Part shown: positions 49,337 to 61,787 of the stretch, piece after piece
Layout: each line of letters begins with the position of its first letter
Numbering within the stretch: the stretch's first letter is position 1
NCBI RefSeq assembly: GCF_000143415.4
Contig: NW_003314278.1
Location: 388,371-452,370 of the forward strand
Direction of reading: 5' to 3'
DNA: 64,000 nt
Source: Selaginella moellendorffii
Taxonomy: Eukaryota; Streptophyta; Lycopodiopsida; Selaginellales; Selaginellaceae
Position numbers and translations under genes: made by a program
Notes under the pieces: model-generated
Databases searched by the model: none
Told to the model about the DNA's origin: nothing
The model's input: the letters and a program-made list of their open reading frames with translations, nothing else

Positions 49337-49746
49337 TAAGTTTCTTCCAATTAGTTTCTTTTCCATTTATTTGTTATTATCTATTTTCTTTCTCTCTTTG
49401 TTTCTACTGTTTCTTGCCAAGATCAAGAGCAATAGGGGCCAACTAGGTTAAGGTTGTTGGTGAGGTTGGGCATTATAGGTAATTTTATCATTAGTGGGGC
49501 CAATGTTATTTAAATAACCTTAGCCTCTGGGCAATAAAACTATCTAGGGTTTAACTTGGGCTAGCCACCTTGGGTAGTTTTGCAATTTAAAGAGCTGAAG
49601 TTATTTGAATAATTTTGCACCTCTAGGCCATGAAATTACTTGAGATGGCCATGAAACTATTTAAGGTCAAGCTTAATCCAACTAAGATATCTACCACTTA
49701 AGGCACTAGTTTACATTCAATTTGTGTAAAGGGTGTAAGGGATGGA

Positions 49747-50703
49747 NNNNNNNNNNNNNNNNNNNNNNNNNNNNNNNNNNNNNNNNNNNNNNNNNNNNNN
49801 NNNNNNNNNNNNNNNNNNNNNNNNNNNNNNNNNNNNNNNNNNNNNNNNNNNNNNNNNNNNNNNNNNNNNNNNNNNNNNNNNNNNNNNNNNNNNNNNNNNN
49901 NNNNNNNNNNNNNNNNNNNNNNNNNNNNNNNNNNNNNNNNNNNNNNNNNNNNNNNNNNNNNNNNNNNNNNNNNNNNNNNNNNNNNNNNNNNNNNNNNNNN
50001 NNNNNNNNNNNNNNNNNNNNNNNNNNNNNNNNNNNNNNNNNNNNNNNNNNNNNNNNNNNNNNNNNNNNNNNNNNNNNNNNNNNNNNNNNNNNNNNNNNNN
50101 NNNNNNNNNNNNNNNNNNNNNNNNNNNNNNNNNNNNNNNNNNNNNNNNNNNNNNNNNNNNNNNNNNNNNNNNNNNNNNNNNNNNNNNNNNNNNNNNNNNN
50201 NNNNNNNNNNNNNNNNNNNNNNNNNNNNNNNNNNNNNNNNNNNNNNNNNNNNNNNNNNNNNNNNNNNNNNNNNNNNNNNNNNNNNNNNNNNNNNNNNNNN
50301 NNNNNNNNNNNNNNNNNNNNNNNNNNNNNNNNNNNNNNNNNNNNNNNNNNNNNNNNNNNNNNNNNNNNNNNNNNNNNNNNNNNNNNNNNNNNNNNNNNNN
50401 NNNNNNNNNNNNNNNNNNNNNNNNNNNNNNNNNNNNNNNNNNNNNNNNNNNNNNNNNNNNNNNNNNNNNNNNNNNNNNNNNNNNNNNNNNNNNNNNNNNN
50501 NNNNNNNNNNNNNNNNNNNNNNNNNNNNNNNNNNNNNNNNNNNNNNNNNNNNNNNNNNNNNNNNNNNNNNNNNNNNNNNNNNNNNNNNNNNNNNNNNNNN
50601 NNNNNNNNNNNNNNNNNNNNNNNNNNNNNNNNNNNNNNNNNNNNNNNNNNNNNNNNNNNNNNNNNNNNNNNNNNNNNNNNNNNNNNNNNNNNNNNNNNNN
50701 NNN
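49747..50703. other. Assembly gap (957 N)
   Basis: Unresolved bases. Nothing can be said about its content; the surrounding AT-rich repeats probably caused it. Confidence 0.99.
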
Positions 50704-51639
50704 AAGCAAAGGTGACTCTTACAAACTAGATATTGTAACACATGTTTTTTGTAGTGATGATTATTATTAATAATTTCATTCCAATTCAATAAGATGCTTA
50801 TGATGAGGAGTTGGAGGAACTCTCATCGACAATATATCATATAATGGTAGCATATTTTTTGTTGTTTTTTTCATTCACTTGGCTCTATTTAATTCTGTCC
50901 TATTTCTCCAATAGCGCATTGAGGCACTATGGGTGTCTTTGTTGACTCCTATAGTAGATTACTAACACCTTTCATAGAAGACAATATGAATATGGACATA
51001 AAGTACCAATTTAACTATTAGTGTTAAATGACTCTAACTGGATCTATAAGCTTATAATGTATGCAACATATATTTGTTATGTCATAGCTTTTGCATACTT
51101 GGAAAGACTTCCAAAGCATCCAGTTTTAGAAACTACAACTGATTATAATCTATAAAACAAAGTATTAAAATTTTAATAAATATAATTTACATTCTTGAGG
51201 TTAAAGGCATCTTATGAAATCCTTTGAGCTGGCATTTGAAGAAATTATGTTCTTTAATAACAAACACTAATTTACTAGAGTCATGTGCTACCTTTACCAT
51301 AGAACCATTACCTACTGTGTAATCAATCACAACATCATTTAATGAGCAATAGAGCTTAAATAAAACTTGCATCAATGATGGAGTTTGAAATTGGTACCTA
51401 GGAAACGTGTTGCAAATTTGCTTATGCACATGGTTGGGTATGGAATTGTTATACTCAGGCAAAACATATGTTGCACACTCACTTTCATGAAATTAACCAT
51501 ATGTATTTCTATAGAAGGCATGCTAAATCCACATCATAACCTAGAAAATAAAGAGTTTAGAAATTCCATTTGCCTTAGACACCCTTAGTATCAATGCCAA
51601 TATGATTCATGATGCATCTAGAAGAAAATAACTTCAAAT
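50704..51639. other. AT-rich DNA, one unrecognised minus-strand frame
   Basis: A 91-codon frame on the minus strand (51187-51462) contains DYTVGNGSMVKVA, of no known family that I can name. Otherwise nothing. Confidence 0.3.
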
Positions 51640-52290
51640 AAACTTTTGAGTTTTCTTGATAAAATACTTGCAATTAAATTCAGTTAAATAGTTCATCCTA
51701 TATCTTCTAACTATAGTGATCTTAGTGGTTCCTATACTACACTTTTAGTTTATTGAATGATAACTTAATTGGAATACTCTTTTGTTCTAATATAAGAGTT
51801 ATTCACTATTAATTTGATATTTCTAAAATATCTTTGTTTATGACTTTAATATTATCCATTTTATTGTTCTTGAAGTTTGGGCCAGTATATGCAAACTAAC
51901 TTCAACACTTCGTATATATATAAAATATTTAGTCATAGGATAATTAGAATTGACTAGTCACATAACTCACTTGTTCCTATTTCCATTAAAAAGGCATGAC
52001 TATATAAACAACTCTAATTGTTTGTTTATAGTAGTCTATCTAAACTTTATTGATAGGTTTATTTTATATATTCAAGAAGGTTAGGTGTTTTATCACTTAA
52101 AAGTAAAAATACATTAACTTTTATAAGCTAGGTGATACCTAAAATAGCAAGGGTGCTCTATTGGTCATTTCCTTGTTGGTGATGGCTAAAAGGTATTTGA
52201 GTGCTAGCATATTTTATGTAAATAGAGATAATTCTTTAACTCAATTAAGTTGGTAAATTTCTTAATGTCTTCATTGACCATTGACTAATA
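51640..52290 (+). repeat. gypsy 3' internal region, third copy
   Basis: Same order of landmarks as 43680-44388 (GATAGTTCATCC-like start, CATGACTATATAAACAACTCT, AAAATAGCAAGGGTG, ATTGGTCATTTCC). More diverged. Followed directly by the minus-strand TRIM-like copy. Confidence 0.65.
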
Positions 52291-52585
52291 ATCCCTATTG
52301 AGCTAAGGAGAATCAACACCCCCATTTCCACTTTTAATTTTATAGGTAAGAATATATCTTATTCAAGGGTAAATAATATTTTTAAGGAGCCACTAATCAA
52401 TAAGAATTGAATTGATGCCATTTACTATGATACCATATGTAATGTATTCTATCAATTTCCCTTTAATTAACTAAAAAAAGAGCAATGCTTTATAAAAAAG
52501 CTTTTAGTGGTTATTTTATCCTTATATATCATTTAATGTTCTAAGGATTCATGGTGACGGTATATTGAAATCTCATCCTTAAAAA
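52265..52585 (-). mobile_element. TRIM-like element, partial copy
   Basis: Minus strand: LTR (52438 to about 52585) ending ACATTACA, then TA and the PBS TGGTATCATAG (52425-52435), then about 160 bp of internal sequence matching 38240-38320 and 38510-38570 with the middle deleted. No second LTR. Confidence 0.7.
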
Positions 52586-53856
52586 ATAAAATTACAGAGT
52601 GATATTAAAATAATCCTAGAGCATCCTTAATTCTTGGTTTAACAACAATATTTGAATCTCCTCATCTTTCAGCTTTATGTTCACTATATTTTTTTCACTT
52701 TTTCTTCACTGTCCTCATGATTGCAGTTCCCAAATTTCACCGTTCTGCAAGTCACCTAGATGTGGGAATTTAATCATTGTATCAGGTGAGTCTTCCCTAC
52801 AATCTCAATATAGGAGATGTAGTAGGAATTAATATATTGATAATGAGGTGGAAGAAAGTTAATTGCATCCTTACTTGAAATGATAAGTCTATTATATATT
52901 AATGACAATGTCAGATCTTATAATTACAAATTAGTATTTTCATCTATAACCATTACTTTCATCCAAGATTACCGTTCAATATTGGAAGTGTAGATGGACT
53001 TGATTCTCTGATGTCAGACAACTTCAATTCTTTCAAAAAGTTTGATTTCTATTATTATTATGCACAAACAACTTCTAAAAATTCCTAATGGAGGTTCACT
53101 ATAAAAATATGCTTTGATCTTCTTATATAGGAGAATTGGGATATAAGTAGGAAAAAAGAGTTTTTTATATGAATTAATATATAAACTATGATGCCATCAA
53201 AAGTTGGTGCTTTTTATCATATTGTTTATTTCTTCATTTCTTTTACTCTAGACTATCTAGACTATTGTTTTTCACTTTATACTATTCTTTCAAAAATAAT
53301 AAAAGCATTTTTATTAATGGTGACAATAATTTATACATTCCCAAATGGGTCATAAGGACTAAGAGTGTAATATAGAAATTGTGGTAGTAAGAAAAACTTT
53401 ATATTCTCATATTCACTTATGCTATAACTCTTACTAACAGATTTAAATAACTATCACAAATTAAACTTAATAAATCTAGAATTAAAACTCTACTATTATT
53501 ATTTTTAATACAACATTACATAATATATTATTTGCTTACAAGCTGTTTTTATAATTTTATTAGTATAGATTTTGTTGAAGTACAATAAGCTGATATAAAT
53601 ATTATTGTAATCTATTTTATAATATTATAATTGATACCTAAGAAAATTCAAGTTGTGAGTGCATGGAATATGGAAAAAGAATACAAAAAATATGTATATC
53701 AATTAGCCTAAAAACCCTAACTTATATATAAGAGCGAGTGGTCCGGATTGAAACCAATTCAACGGTTACCAAAACCCCACTATCCTAATATTAGTATACA
53801 GCATCATAATCGTATATTTAGACTTCATATCATAATAATGGAAGACTATCAGATTC
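52586..53856. other. AT-rich DNA without genes
   Basis: No coding signal or repeat boundary recognised. Confidence 0.35.
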
Positions 53857-56160
53857 TGTGCTCACCACATTCTCGCCCAGGCGCCCACCACTGGAGATCG
53901 CTCCTCCTTGCTGCAAATCTTCGCTGGATGGCACTTCCTCGTCAAGGGCTCAGAACAATGCCATGGGAAAACAAACTAGGCTCACAAGCACAAGCACTGC
54001 TTTTCCGGCGTATGTAATGGTCTTCCCGTGCTCATTTTGCTTATACTCTTGCCAGTCCAGATCACTTATTCCTATCTTCGCCACCCTTTGGCCTCAAGCA
54101 TTTTCCAAGATAAAATAGAGGCCTGTAGTTCATCAACATCCAAGGCGTGGAGTGACCACAACGCAACTTGTGATGAGATGAGTTAGTGACCTGGTATACT
54201 TTTTTGTGTTATGCCATCTGCTCTTTGGAAACTTTTGAGAAAGCTTGCTCTCAGCCGATTGAGTTTGAGCTTAGTCAAGGCTCTCACAGGTTTATTGGAT
54301 CTCTGGTGCAACCCTGGAGTTTTGTTTGCGGGTGAGTAAGCTTTCACGGTTTCAGAGCAATATATTATATTATTGCCAAGAAAAGGCATCAAAACTTGGA
54401 GCTCCAGAGTCTCACGCCCCGAGGATTTGAAAGGATCCAAACCTATGGACCTCCAGCTTGGACAACCAAGTGAAGAATAGATTCCCGGGACCATGGTGCC
54501 TGGATCAAATCAAACTCGAGCTCAGACAAGCCATCTTCCAGAACAATATCTCAAACGGATACTTTGTTTCTCAAAAATAGCTTCTGCATCAGCTGCTTGC
54601 TCAGATTGAGATGCAGAGTCCATCCAACCCGTTTTGTTTGCCATGGCCTCGCCAGAGCATGGAGAAAGTGAGAGTTTCATTCCATCGAGAAGAGAATGGT
54701 TTCTTTCTTGAGCTTGACAGCAGCAACGCGCTGCGCGCCATGCGCCCACAAAACGAAAATCTGTTGCGCCGCTGTTTACATTATGGTATACGTTAAGAAG
54801 CAATTAGTGTACACTTTGGACGGGATCCTGATGGCCGGATATCTGGCTAGAATAAAAAAATATATTGGCAAGGTCACAGGTTCGAACCCACAGCCAGAGA
54901 CCCAATCAAATTTTTTTGTATGAACGAGGGATTTCTCTTCTCCGCAAAGTCGCGGAGCTAAATCTTCTCTCGTGCCGATCCCCCAGGCGCGACGCCACGA
55001 ATGATCCACGCCGCCGCGCCGGGTTCAGGCTCTTGGATCGCGCGATATTCTTGGATTTCGCTGGCAAATGTGAGCAGCAGGAACAGGGCATTCGATCGAT
55101 GCGGCGTCAGTCTTGTTCGATTAGGAGTTCCGTGAACGTCTCCTGGAACGCGATGATCACCGCGTATGTGGCGGCATCCCGCATCCGAGAAGAAATCTTT
55201 GATTTCATGCCGGATGAAGACGGTATTGATTCGGCAGTAGCTGCTCTCCAGGATCCGCGCGTGGATCCTCTGGCCTCGCAGCCCCTGGATGTCGTCCACG
55301 TGGGCAGTCAGATGGATTCCAAATCTTAAATCCAATAAGAGGAGCTGAAACAATATTTTGTTATCTCCCAGTGTTCATGGCTTTGTGGTTATAGCATGCA
55401 CACTGTAATGTTCTATTGTGAAGGGTTGCTGGGTTTGATTCTCATCCGCCTCGACTTTCAATTAAGAATATAATACGGTGTTAGGGTCGCCCCCTAACAT
55501 GAACACTACTTTATTATTTTCACCTAAGATTAACTGTCGACATTATTACGGACTTAAACAAACAGATCATTAAAAAGTATTAACTTAGGTGCATCTCCAC
55601 TGTAGTCATGCAATCAAATTTTGTGGAAGGGAAGATATATATTTGATTTGCACACAAACAGCACAAACATGCCATTGAGCTTACCAATTCGATCATATAT
55701 ACCAGTTGTCACTTCAGCATAATCTATCAATCACACACAATGTTGTGCCATTGAATTCTCGATGACCCTGCCAGCATATACAAGCCTTCCTCACCATTTG
55801 AACAAGAAAGACGCTAGACAACAAGCTAGAAATAGTGAATGAGAATGAACTTTTAAACGCAGTTTATATTAGTGGTAACTACAAACAAATAAAAGGTTAA
55901 GAGCGATACATCACAGCCGTTGGATTAAAGGATATCTTAGAATATACCATCCAAACCGTTAGATTTTAGTGCGGCTACGGTGAGAGAGACTCAGGTATTC
56001 GTCTTCCTCTGTGCAGCGGAAAGCTGCCATCTCTCGATGTTTGGGTGGCTTGAATCCCTCAGAGCTCTCCATCCGGTTGCACCCAGACAAAGGCGACGTT
56101 TTCCATCCCCTCTCTCTCAACTACACAACGGGCCTGTCGTGCCGGACTTGGGACGAGCTG
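53857..56160 (+). repeat. Segmental duplication, copy C
   Basis: Second copy of 31610-34075 (see differences there). Holds the third SINE-like repeat (54781-54920), a PPR-like remnant open from 54865 to 55329 and a decayed tRNA-like sequence (55381-55455). Its right end abuts the terpene-synthase C-part. Beyond the shared part, the frame continues to about 56310 (DELVQELSCIYSDAIASLPD), so copy C preserves more of an unidentified coding sequence than copy B. Confidence 0.9.
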
Positions 56161-56329
56161 GTCCAGGAGCTCAGCTGCATCTATTCTGACGCAATTGCTT
56201 CGCTCCCTGACACATCCCTTCTGGACGCCAAGACGCGGCAAAATGCGGCGATCATCCAAGGCATCCAGCCGCCCAAGGACGAAAGGGAGCCGGCTTGTCT
56301 TCAATTATGTAATATTTGGTTTGAAAATT

Positions 56330-58847
56330 GGTGTTCGTCCAGGATTCCTTTGGATAGATTCCATTCCACTCCCATCACGTTGCTATATTCCTTGGAGGGC
56401 CTTCAAGATCTTGAGATCGACTGGCAAAAGATCCTCAAGCTTCAGTCCAAAGATGGATCCATTTTTAACTCGCCCTCGTCAACCGCATGTGTTTACTTGA
56501 AGACCAAGGACAAGAAGTCGTTGCAATACTTACAAAAAACTATGAAACATCAAAACTATGCTGGTAAACCGGCTGTCTTCTTCAATCCTCTGTACTAATC
56601 GACTATGCTGTGCAGTTTCTTGCCATTACCCTATTGATCTCTTCGAAAGTTTACGGGTGGTCGACACCATTGAGCGCTTGGGCATTGATCTCTTCTTCAG
56701 AGATGAAATCAAAGCCGTCCTTGACAACCTGTATAGGTACAATGCTGCTATACTTTTAGTACTTACTTTGGGTTTGCACCAGCTTTTGGACAAACGAAGG
56801 AATTGGATGGGGATCTACGTGCATAGTCAATGACATCGAGGACACAGCAATGGCCTTCCGTACCCTTCGGATGCATGGGTATAGTGTATCTCCAGGTACA
56901 AAAACGTTTTGTGATGGAAGAATCTAAATCTCGGAACTACGCACAGATGCATTCAACCAGTTCTGGCTGCCAGGAGACAAGTTTTGTTGCTTTGTTGGTG
57001 AATTGTCACATGAGGTCTCTGCAATGCTCAACTTGTATCGGGCTTCCCAGGTTGATTTTCCGAATGAGGAGATTCTTACAAAGACTTTCAAGTACTCCCA
57101 CGATTATTTACTTAATGTTGAGAGCTCTCACACATCGGCAACCAAGAAAAACCTCATGGGAGAGGTAATGAGATCTAGATAGCTTGATTGTCCTCGTCGC
57201 CACCTTTGATCTGTTCGAACAGTAGAAAAAACAGAATAAAAAAAAGATTCAAGCCAAAGTTAGATCGTACCCAAGGTGGATAGAGATTTTTTATGGAACG
57301 CTTTGTGGAGTTCTTGATCATGAGCTCCAATTCCAATTCCTCATCCTCCCTGCTCCACAGTGGTGGTCTTCCATTTGCATCGCGATTGTCAAATTCCATC
57401 CGCTCCAGTGCCTATTATTCCAGATGTATCTATTATCTCTACAGGTCACATTTGAGCTAGCAAATCCATTTCATGACTGCTTGCCAAGGATTTACAACAA
57501 TGCATATATCAAGCACTATAGCATTGATGATCCTTGGATTGCTAAGACTATTTATCGGTAAGTGACATTCATACTAACCTTTATAACTTCTCTCTCTTAC
57601 ATCTCTTTTGTTAAAAGATTGCCTCTTGTGAATAAGAAAGTGCTTCTAGAACTTGCAAATCGGTATGCTCAACAATGTCAATCCTATCAACCTTCTGAGC
57701 TGAAAATATTGGTGAAGTAAGTGAAAAAATAGTTTTATTAAACAAACAGTAATTCATTGGTGTGTTTTTATTTAGATGGTGGCATTCATCGCACTTTGAA
57801 GATATCCCTTCTACAAGATTTAAAGCTAATATTAATATGCTCCCCTATATTTACTATGTTATTTGTGCAACTTTCCATGAGCAAGAATTTGGCCCGTTGA
57901 GACTTTTTTTTACCAAAACTTGCTGCATGAATACTTTATTTGATGATATTTTGGATAGCGCAAAAAGTATTACAGAGCTTGATAGTCTCCAAAATATGAT
58001 TGAAAGGTTATATACATCAATTTTTAAAAGTTAAAATAACACTTTCTTTTTTGTTTCCATCCAGCTGGGATACATCTTTTTTATCACAAAAAGAATATAA
58101 GATTATCTTTCAAGAATTTTATAATACCATTCTTGTTATGACTAAAATGGCTTCTAAAATAAATGAAAATCTATCTCCGGAATTCATCCACAAATACCTT
58201 TTAGCAATTGTAAGTATTTTCTATTTATTTTTGCCACGGCTTAATAGGGTTGTTCACATTAATCTTTACAGTATGCTAAGCTTATAAAATCTGGGATTAC
58301 TGATGCTCGTTGGAAAATTCAAGGTTTTGAGGAGTATATGGAAAATGCTGAAGTTAGCATCTCCATTGCAACTCACCTACTTATGGGCATATTATTTTGT
58401 GGTGACCCTTTAACAGAAGATTTATTAAACATCATTTGTGATGGCAGGCTTCTTAAACTTGGTAGTATCATCTCTAGGATTTGCAACGACATCCAAACAT
58501 ATAAGGTTCCTTCTCTTCCTATATTTGGCTTTTATTATTTTTAATCTCTTTCTTTCTTTTTAGGTTGAGATGAAACTGGGGCAATCGTTTCTTGTTATAT
58601 GAAAGACCACCCAGGTGCAACTGAAGAAGATGCACTAGCATACTTACAAAGTTTGCTTGAGAAAACCAAAAAGCAACTCAACGAAATCTATTTCACTGAA
58701 AAAAATCTACCCAAAAATATCAAAAGGTTTAACTTTGATATAGTACGGATGATGCTGTTCACCTACAACAAAACAAAGCAGATAGATCTCTTTAGAAACC
58801 CAGATAAAGAGCTTCAAAGCATGATTGAATTTTGTTTGAAAACTTAA
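56330..58847 (+). pseudogene. Diterpene synthase, C-terminal part with class I site
   Basis: Ten exons join in frame: about 56330-56563, 56616-56736, 56783-56895, 56947-57163, 57445-57557, 57618-57716, 57776-58006, 58065-58209, 58272-58505, 58564-58847. It starts at the RIPLDRFHSTPITLLYSLEG helix. The class II motif reads DIED (56832-56843), not DxDD, so cyclisation of GGPP to a copalyl-type product is doubtful. The class I motifs are intact: DDILD (57942-57956), and NDIQTYK continuing VE across the last intron (NSE/DTE motif). This points to a kaurene- or miltiradiene-synthase-like class I enzyme. One base appears lost near 58573, shifting the final exon. The N-terminal domain is absent here; a matching part lies at 26171-27050. 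Confidence 0.8.
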
Positions 58848-60978
58848 CATACTATAAAGTTATAACTAATGGTTAAAAAAACATTTAAAGAAAAAACAAA
58901 AAGGTAAAGGTTAACTAGCCCTTTGTTTTTCTTTAGAGAACCTTCAACATCCACATCAGAAGGATAACACAAGCAACAAGTAGTGAAACGTTTCAGATCC
59001 TACAGTTCTATCCTTCTGCTGTGCGGGCGGCCACAAGATCTTCCTGCCAGCCAAAACTGAGAACTCAGGAAGGAGAAAAACGCAAGAAGAGAATACCTTT
59101 TGTGTTGAAGGCTCGATAACGTGGTCGACCTCCTGAGCACTGCTCAAATAAATACGCCATTACGACAAGTCCGTTCTTCCGCATGGATACGTGCTGCTTT
59201 TCCACTGCACCTTAAAGGTACGAGCATGGTAAAGTCCTGGATTTGCCACAAGAAACCCCCAACACAGGCAAATTTGTCAGCATTTCCATCTGATAATATT
59301 GGAAATCGAATTCCACCTTGTGAAACAAACAAAAAGTCAGCAACTTCCTGAGACTCCATAACACTCGTCAAGCTCTGTAAATTTTTTACGCGAGTTCCGT
59401 TCAACCTTCCTGCGTTTAAAGAACTCTCATATGTGTGCCGCTTGCTAGTTGTAACCCACCAGTAACCAAGAAATCATATCAAGTGAGAGAACTAGAAAAA
59501 GGAAAAAACCTTACAGATTGGTGGCACCAAGTGGCGCCGTCCTGGCCAAGGTGGCTCCTCTTGAAGCAGCTGACATTCAAGGCCATCACACACCGCCACG
59601 GCCACTGTCTCCTCAATTCAGCCTTTGGCTCCAAATGTTGGCGGTGATGGTCCAGGACACAGTTATCTTGCTTGGTGGACAAGATCTCGACGTCATCGTC
59701 GCAACAGCATCCGCATTGACATCTGGAATTACAACAAATGAACTCGAGGACATGCAAGGTTTTGGTGTTCAGATTGACACAAAGCAATATTAGAAATGGT
59801 AACTAAACGGAACAGAAGTGAGACGTATGGTCGAAATATAGTTACAATCTTACCTCCAATGGATGCTGCTCCTAGGCCTTCACATTATCCTGACAGGCAA
59901 GTGTTAGTGTGAAATACATGGAAAGCTAAGATGAGATGAGATGGAGGATCGCCAGGAAACAGGATACAAGTTACCAGAGCTTATCCATGGCAGCTGGCTG
60001 GAAGGCTCTTTTGGAGTAGAGGGGTTGATGCAAACGGTCAGACAGGGGATAGATATATATCGTGCAGGAATTAACAGGTAATGGCCTCGGGAGAAAAAAA
60101 GAGCAGGAAATAAAAAGCATTCTTGCGAGTTTTTCGCGGGGAAGTTCCTGCAGAAGTTTCAAAAGTGCATTGATATAGCTCGCGAGAAACAGCATACCTC
60201 CATCACGTCTTACTTGCTACATCTCCAAGTTGGAAAATTTCTAAGACCCGTGTCCGGCCGGCTACTTTCGACCGCCACCAAGCGATGCTAGTGAATGGCA
60301 AGACTGGGCTGTTGCGAGCCACTGCTCTAGCCTGGGAATGCCAAGTGGTCAGATCATATTTCAACCAAAGAGAGGAGCTTACCGCACTTGCTTTTGTTGG
60401 GGAAACATATGTTCCAGGCCATGCATGGACTGGAAGGCCAGTGAGATGCGATTGTCCACGAGAAATCTCAGAGCAATCATTCTCGAAAGGCACAAAGCCA
60501 GTTTGAAAGAGAAGAAGAAAAGAGAAAAACACTGACCATCATCCACTGTTGTTTGAGAGTCGAGCACAAAAGAGATCCTTCTTTGGCGTCACGAAATCGC
60601 AATCGTCGTGCTTCTTCTACACACAAATCAAACATCGCAATCGCGAGAAAGAAATGGGGCCACCATACGGTGGCTGGATTCTCCGACGGCAAGCTGTGCG
60701 GCATTGTGGGAGCCGCTCCCACCGCTCATTGCTCCGCCGCAAGCGATTCGAGGCGCTGTAATCCTAATCCAAATCCTGGAGCTGCGCATTCCTTCTGGCG
60801 CCAATGGATCTCACCTCGCAGAAGAAGTTCAAATATTTAATTATTATTAAGAAAATTAAAATAATAAGCAATATACCATATACTGGGAATAAAGTGGTAT
60901 ATTCTCTAGTATTCAAAGCTCGCTTTTGCGTAGCTAGAAGAGGAGGACCACGCATTCCTCGCTTCCACAGCACCGCGC
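58848..60978. other. Region without a secure gene
   Basis: Several minus-strand frames have splice-like borders (near 60722-60535, 60520-60375 and 60340-60210), for example VEEARRLRFRDAKEG and LTGLPVHAWPGTY. I could not join them in one frame or name a family. A plus-strand frame at 59518-59793 has no recognised domain. 60835-60905 is AT-rich. Confidence 0.3.
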
Positions 60979-61787
60979 ATTTTGAGAGCGTTTGATGTCC
61001 AGCAGCGCGGAGAGGACGAGGATCGACCGCTTCCGCGCCCGCTGCCGAGGTCTCGTCTCCTCTGGGTGTCGCTGCTCGTTCTCCTGGCCGCGATCTCGGC
61101 TGGAGGAATCGCGCCTCTCTTCCGTGCACCCGGCATTGGATTCCACACCGCTGGATCGGCCCGGGATGGAGCAGCAATGGCGCTGGGGTTTCACTTCCAG
61201 GCGCCCCCAAACAGCAGCATCTGGATGATCAGTCCAAACGCCCCGGTGTTCTACCTACCGCGGATTCTACCATCTCTTCTACCGATTCACCACTCCATCG
61301 TCATCCACGAGCAAGAACCAGAGCTCCTGGGGCCACGCCATCGCCAAGGACCTCCTCCACTGGACGCATCTCCCCACGGCGCTGGATCCCGGGCCAGAGA
61401 GGTACGACGAGCAAGGAATTCTTGGCGGATCCATGACGCTTCTCGTCCAGGGCCCCGTGATCCTCTACACTGGAATCTCCAGCGATGGCGCCACCACACA
61501 GAATGCCGCTGTCCCGGTCGATCCAGGCGACTCCATGCTCAAGCACTGGAAGAAGATCGCCCAAAACCCTCTCATTCCAGCAGGAGGAAGGGTGGCGATG
61601 AGAGATCCAAGCAGCGCGTGGAGGGATTCTTCTTGGCGGATCCTTCTTGGCGGCGAGAATGCCAGCGATGGCGTTGGATTCGTCTACTGGAGCAACGATT
61701 TCCTGGACGGGGAGTGGAAGAGGCTGGAGACACCACTGCTGCGAATGCCAGGAGCTGGGATTTTGGAATCTCCAGATTTCTTCCAGG
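60979..61787 (+). pseudogene. GH32 acid invertase 5' fragment
   Basis: N-terminal part of a vacuolar-type beta-fructofuranosidase: basic N-terminus, membrane anchor (LLWVSLLVLLAAISAGG), then GFHFQAPPNSSIWM, ILGGSMTLL, VILYTGISSDG, RDPSSAW and ESPDFFQ. The nucleophile motif NDPNG reads ISPNA, so the catalytic Asp is gone; RDP and the acid/base Glu (ESPD for ECPD) remain. A CTAC duplication at 61251-61258 shifts the frame. No ATG opens the frame (TTG at 60982). At 61787 it is joined directly to helicase sequence. Confidence 0.85.

Noticed and set aside
49698-50789. Open frames across the N gap
   Set aside because: They consist almost entirely of unresolved bases and carry no information.
51187-51462. 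Minus-strand ORF with DYTVGNGSMVKVA as a methyltransferase
   Set aside because: A single GNGS motif is too little; no further motifs or exons were found.
59518-59793. 91-codon plus-strand ORF as a gene
   Set aside because: No recognised domain or splice support, and overlapping minus-strand frames are equally open.
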